Of a stretch of 64,000 nt of DNA, positions 60,884 to 64,000 are shown piece after piece. Source of the stretch: Glutamicibacter sp. PS (GTDB lineage Bacteria > Actinomycetota > Actinomycetes > Actinomycetales > Micrococcaceae); contig JANCMB010000001.1 of NCBI GenBank assembly GCA_031317595.1, forward strand, positions 1,730,971 to 1,794,970, written 5' to 3'. The position numbers were made by a program, and so were the translations under genes. The notes beneath the pieces are model-generated. The model made no database searches. It worked only from the letters and a program-made list of their open reading frames with translations, and had not been told where the DNA came from. Position 1 is the first letter of the stretch. Every line of letters starts with the position of its first letter.

Positions 60884-61813
60884 TTAGAAGTCGGGCACGC
60901 TCTCGAGCAGGGCGTAGTTGACCTGCTCGAAAAGTTCGGCATGGGACGGGTGAGTGGCCCCTGCGGTCGGCATCAGTACCGTTGAGGCCGACCACGACAC
61001 TGCTCGTCGCAAGGTCTGCTCCCGGTCCGCACCATCTAGCGCACTAGCCGTCAGGGCTGCGACGGCTGAATCACCTGCCCCCGTGGGATTCCCGGGAAGC
61101 GCCGTTGGCAAGAACGCATGAGCAATTCCGGCGGCTGAAGCGGAGAAGTGGAACAGACCATGTTCCCCCGCACTGAGGTAAACCTCGGGAGCACCGAGTC
61201 GTAGCAGTTTCGCAACGCCCTGGGCCACATCCGATGTACCAGTGGCTTGTCGGAGCTCATGGTGATTTGGTTTGAGTACAGCCCCGGCTCGCGCTGCCTC
61301 GAGAAGCAACGCGCCGCTGGTGTCCACCACGGTCCACGCACTTTCGACCGCACGACGTACAAACTGCGTAAAATATTCCAGCGTGGTCTCAGGCGGCCAC
61401 GAACCACAGATGGCGACCGCCTGCGCCGCGGTAAGCTCCGCGCTAAAGGACTCCAACAGCGCTTCGCCTTCGTCCAAGCTCAGCGGATGTCCCGTTTCAT
61501 TAAAGATCGTGCTCTGCTGCTGGCTGAGAGCGTGAAAAGCCATCGAACGACGCGTAGCGCCAGATACCGCAATGGCGCTAAACGGCAGGCCCGTACTCTC
61601 CAACTCTTCCAACAACACGGCGCCGCTGATCCCGCCGGCGGTCAGTACCGAACGCGTGGCATAGCCTTGCTGATGTAAAACCCGTGCCACGTTCAGTCCC
61701 TTGCCGCCAGCTTGGGCGTGCCCGGTGTCCACCCGGTGGGAGGCGTCAAGATCGATGTGTTGTAGCGTGTAGCTCAAATCCAGTGCGGGGTTCGGCGTAA
61801 GGCAGAGAATCAC
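60884..61813 (-). CDS. PfkB-family sugar kinase (LacC/tagatose-6-phosphate kinase type)
   Basis: 309 residues. CLTPNPALDLSYTL start, AGGKGLNVARVLHQQGY (sugar site) and NPTGAGDSAVAALT (catalytic Asp in the anion hole) mark 1-phosphofructokinase/LacC-type kinases. Expected reaction: tagatose 6-phosphate to 1,6-bisphosphate. GTG at 61813 with GGAGGT at the ideal distance; it overlaps the ROK stop by one base (TAGTG). Confidence 0.9.
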   Translation of the reverse strand: MILCLTPNPALDLSYTLQHIDLDASHRVDTGHAQAGGKGLNVARVLHQQGYATRSVLTAGGISGAVLLEELESTGLPFSAIAVSGATRRSMAFHALSQQQSTIFNETGHPLSLDEGEALLESFSAELTAAQAVAICGSWPPETTLEYFTQFVRRAVESAWTVVDTSGALLLEAARAGAVLKPNHHELRQATGTSDVAQGVAKLLRLGAPEVYLSAGEHGLFHFSASAAGIAHAFLPTALPGNPTGAGDSAVAALTASALDGADREQTLRRAVSWSASTVLMPTAGATHPSHAELFEQVNYALLESVPDF

Positions 61814-62742
61814 TAGCTGACCTCCCGCATCCGATCCCGAATAGCTAGCCAAGCTCCTCTGAGTCCCGCGTCGGCGCCAAGGCGCGCGGGCAGCACCTGA
61901 GGTAAGCGGTGGTAGGACAGCCGCGCGGCCAGCCGTGCCTGAAGATCATCAAAAAACGGGGACCCGGCTTGGGCAAGTCCGCCGCCGATAATGACCACCT
62001 CGGGGGCTACTGACGCTGCCAGCTGCGCCAGCGTGAAGCTCAGGGCATCGAGCGCTTCGTCGATAATGCGTTGCGCCACGTGATCCCCCTGCGCACGGGC
62101 GGCGAACACCTCACGGGCCCCACCACTTACTCCGGTGGCCTCGTAATAGCGTCGCGCAATCGCCCCAGCCGACCCCAACGTCTCCAAACATCCGGTGGCG
62201 CCGCAAGGGCAGGCTAACCCGCCGGGGACCAGGGCATGGCCCAACTCCCCGGCGTAGCCGCCGGAGAGCACCATACGACCATCGACGACCAATGCCGAGG
62301 CGATGCCAGTCCCGATAATCAGCACTGCAGCATTCTGCGCACCACCGGGCACGTGGGCACCGGCGCCAAACTCGAGTTCGGCACGAGCCGCGCACGTGAC
62401 ATCGTGACCGAATCCCACGGGCAAAGCTAAACGTTGTTCGGCCATGGCGCGTAGCGGCACATCACGCCATCCGAGATTGACCGAATACAGCCCCACTCCG
62501 GCCTCGGCATCGACCAGTCCACAGACGAGCAGCCCAACCCCGATGGGCGATTGTGCCGACATCGCCCCAAGTCGGTCCGCCAAGTCGCTGAGCTGTTCGA
62601 GCACGGCCGTAGCACCGTCGCCGCCTGGCTCCGGGCGTGCGGTCGGCTCACGCAGAACATGTAACAGTTCTCCGTCCGCGGTAGCCAGTGCGGCCTTCAC
62701 GTCGGTTCCACCAACGTCGAAGAGCAGGTAAAACTCACCCAT
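61813..62742 (-). CDS. ROK-family amino-sugar kinase
   Basis: 309 residues. ATP-binding LLFDVGGTDVKAALA, VGFGHDVTCAARAELEFG and the zinc-binding signature GELGHALVPGGLACPCGATGCLE typical of N-acetylamino-sugar/glucose kinases. In context it should phosphorylate galactosamine or a derivative. The zinc motif C-x-C-G-x2-G-C is complete. Nine bases after the SIS gene. Confidence 0.9.
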   Translation of the reverse strand: MGEFYLLFDVGGTDVKAALATADGELLHVLREPTARPEPGGDGATAVLEQLSDLADRLGAMSAQSPIGVGLLVCGLVDAEAGVGLYSVNLGWRDVPLRAMAEQRLALPVGFGHDVTCAARAELEFGAGAHVPGGAQNAAVLIIGTGIASALVVDGRMVLSGGYAGELGHALVPGGLACPCGATGCLETLGSAGAIARRYYEATGVSGGAREVFAARAQGDHVAQRIIDEALDALSFTLAQLAASVAPEVVIIGGGLAQAGSPFFDDLQARLAARLSYHRLPQVLPARLGADAGLRGAWLAIRDRMREVS

Positions 62743-62751
62743 GCTTGAGGG

Positions 62752-63654
62752 TTAGCCTTCCAGGATCACGGAGCGGGTCAAGTTGCGCGGGGTGTCAGGG
62801 TCAAGCCCGCGGGCCCGGGCTCGATCCAACGTCACCTTATGGATTTGGGCTAACTCGGCCAACGGGTGCAGATCCCGGTTTAGATACAGCGCGCCGGTCG
62901 CGGCCATATCGCGGCTCAGACCTTCCGGCTCCTCGCCCAACATCCAGGTCACCCGGTTGGGTGCGGCGATGGAAATTGGTCCATGGCGATAGTCCATGGC
63001 CGGGTAGGCTTCGGTCCATCCCTGGACGGCTTCACGCATTTTCAGGGCCGCTTCATGGGCCAAGCCCACGCTGTAGCCACGTCCGAGGAATGTGAACTGC
63101 TCAGCCTGTAATAGGGCCTGATCGGTTTCCTCGGCGAGAAGCTCGCTGGCCTGCGTAATAGCCGGGCTAAGATCCATGCCGACACTGGAGAGCAGGTACG
63201 CCAGCGCGCTGGTGGCGAAGCGCGTCTGCACCACGGACTGTTCATCGGCGTAGGGCAACTCGATCACCGCATCGACCTTGTCGCGCACCGGCGAGGACGT
63301 GTCACCAAGCAGGACCACGGAACGCAGCCCGGGCTCCAAGCCCTCAAGTAGTTCCAGAACTTCGGAGGTCGTACCCGAACGAGTAATCGCCACCACCGCG
63401 TCGTAGCCGCGGCCAGCGATGCGTGCCTCGGAGGCCGCGAAGGCATCCGTGAGACCGTGGCCAGCCGCCTCCCGGGCGGCGGCATATGACTCCGCCATGA
63501 ACCAGGAAGTGCCACATCCGACCACAGCCACCTTCTGCCCCGGGGTCGGCAGAAGTTCTTCTTCCGCTTGCTGGGCAATGGCACGTTGCCACATGCTCGG
63601 CTGCGAGTGCAGCTCGGCCTCCATCTTGCTACCCAGATCAGCCGCTTCGCTCAC
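62752..63654 (-). CDS. SIS-domain sugar-phosphate isomerase/deaminase (AgaS-like)
   Basis: About 300 residues, two SIS domains: VAVVGCGTSWFMAESYAAAREAAGHGLTDAFAASE and AVVAITRSGTTSEVLELLEGL in the first, FTFLGRGYSVGLAHEAALKMREAV in the second, as in AgaS/GlmS-isomerase. AgaS converts galactosamine 6-phosphate to tagatose 6-phosphate plus ammonia. GTG at 63654 with GAGGA 9 bases upstream. First gene of the catabolic operon. Confidence 0.85.
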   Translation of the reverse strand: MSEAADLGSKMEAELHSQPSMWQRAIAQQAEEELLPTPGQKVAVVGCGTSWFMAESYAAAREAAGHGLTDAFAASEARIAGRGYDAVVAITRSGTTSEVLELLEGLEPGLRSVVLLGDTSSPVRDKVDAVIELPYADEQSVVQTRFATSALAYLLSSVGMDLSPAITQASELLAEETDQALLQAEQFTFLGRGYSVGLAHEAALKMREAVQGWTEAYPAMDYRHGPISIAAPNRVTWMLGEEPEGLSRDMAATGALYLNRDLHPLAELAQIHKVTLDRARARGLDPDTPRNLTRSVILEG

Positions 63655-63732
63655 GTTGTTTGGTCCTCTCGCCTTGTCGGATGCCCGACAGCCATCCACT
63701 CATATGAAGCTTTGTGATTGTTTTACCAACAT

Positions 63733-63749
63733 TACGATCACAATCAATC
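63733..63749 (-). promoter_or_regulatory. Putative DeoR-type operator, copy B
   Basis: Minus strand GATTGATTGTGATCGTA, matching copy A (59931-59947) in 15 of 17 positions. It lies about 80 bases upstream of the AgaS-like start. CAATCA/TGATTG repeats nearby recall additional half-sites. Confidence 0.6.
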
Positions 63750-63804
63750 CATAATCGAGTATAGGCGGGGAACGTTGAAAAGGAAACGGGTGCCTTAAAT
63801 ACGA

Positions 63805-63838
63805 ATGGCCGGGATGCCCATTGGGGCATCCCGGCCAT
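63805..63838 (-). terminator. Terminator of tpx
   Basis: A perfect 15-bp stem (ATGGCCGGGATGCCC and mirror) with loop ATTG, followed on the minus strand by TCGTATTTAA. It lies between the tpx stop and the amino-sugar promoter. Confidence 0.8.
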
Positions 63839-63855
63839 CCCGCCTTTGGCGGAGC

Positions 63856-64000
63856 TTAGCTCAGCTCGGCCATCACAGCATCGTAATCCGGTTCGGTGGT
63901 GATCTCCGGGACCACCTGGGTGTAGGACACCTTGCCCTGCTCGTCGAGGATGATAACGGCGCGGGCCATCAGGCCACGCAGCGGGCCGTCGGCCTGAGCC
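63856..64000 (-). CDS. tpx: Thiol peroxidase, C-terminal part (partial)
   Basis: Only the last 48 codons are in the window. The end reads ...[41 protein letters not shown], a clear match to the C-terminus of Tpx (compare E. coli LARAVVVLDEN...[16 protein letters not shown]). Tpx is an atypical 2-Cys peroxiredoxin that reduces lipid and other peroxides; the peroxidatic Cys is outside the window. Confidence 0.9.
   Translation of the reverse strand, partial: AQADGPLRGLMARAVIILDEQGKVSYTQVVPEITTEPDYDAVMAELS

Overview
The window reads as a chromosomal segment of a high-G+C Gram-positive bacterium, most likely Actinomycetota, order Micrococcales, and probably a Micrococcaceae member of the Arthrobacter/Glutamicibacter kind. 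The grounds are the rpsB-tsf-pyrH-frr order, a single-chain glycyl-tRNA synthetase, a SAM-IV riboswitch, a desferrioxamine-type siderophore operon, and many genes whose start codon lies 6-7 bases after a -10 box. The genus is inferred from gene content only. Most of the window is ordinary chromosome; about 4 kb (22.0-26.0 kb) looks accessory.

Layout. 0-4 kb, minus strand: the translation block rpsB, tsf, pyrH, frr and the start of a probable cdsA, split by hairpins. 4-11 kb: an M23-family envelope protein running into a convergent CAT-anticodon tRNA, two GT4 glycosyltransferases, a NIPA/DMT-type transporter, a holin-X/DUF3618 membrane protein, a tRNA-Asn and an isoprenylcysteine-methyltransferase-like membrane protein. 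11.3-16.6 kb: a desferrioxamine operon (desA, desB and a fused desC-desD). 16.8-18 kb: bioB behind two BioQ-like operators. 19.4-21.7 kb: a PadR/DUF1048/ABC-2 exporter operon. 22-26 kb: an overlapping secreted protein/lipoprotein pair, a decayed IS3-family element and an orphan acidic protein, ending at a second, identical tRNA-Asn.

26.4-30.9 kb: dnaG, dgt and dusB. 31-35 kb: two membrane proteins, then an esterase-like protein flanked by two paralogous membrane-anchored proteins that each carry two L7/L12 C-terminal-like repeats. 35-39.4 kb: an amidohydrolase and an APC permease divergent from a LacI regulator with a plausible operator between them. 39.5-49.2 kb: a DHFR-like reductase, an ABC-F protein with a possible attenuation leader, a YdcZ-type transporter, a GNAT protein coupled to glyS, and small hydrolase, methyltransferase and membrane proteins. 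49.2-52 kb: metY-metX under a SAM-IV riboswitch. 52-55 kb: VOC, GNAT, CPBP and APH-like single genes.

55.1-63.7 kb, minus strand: an amino-sugar locus with an AgaS-type isomerase, ROK kinase, LacC-type kinase, class II aldolase, sugar ABC importer, CutC and a DeoR regulator. It encodes a plausible complete route from galactosamine to triose phosphates, with no deacetylase, and a near-identical 17-base element lies upstream of both transcription units. The window ends in the 3' part of tpx.

I found no convincing wholly new system. The most original items are the paired membrane-anchored L7/L12-like proteins, the self-contained galactosamine pathway with CutC and its shared operator, the fused DesCD, the BioQ-like operator pair with a Cys-rich BioB tail, and the ABC-F leader.
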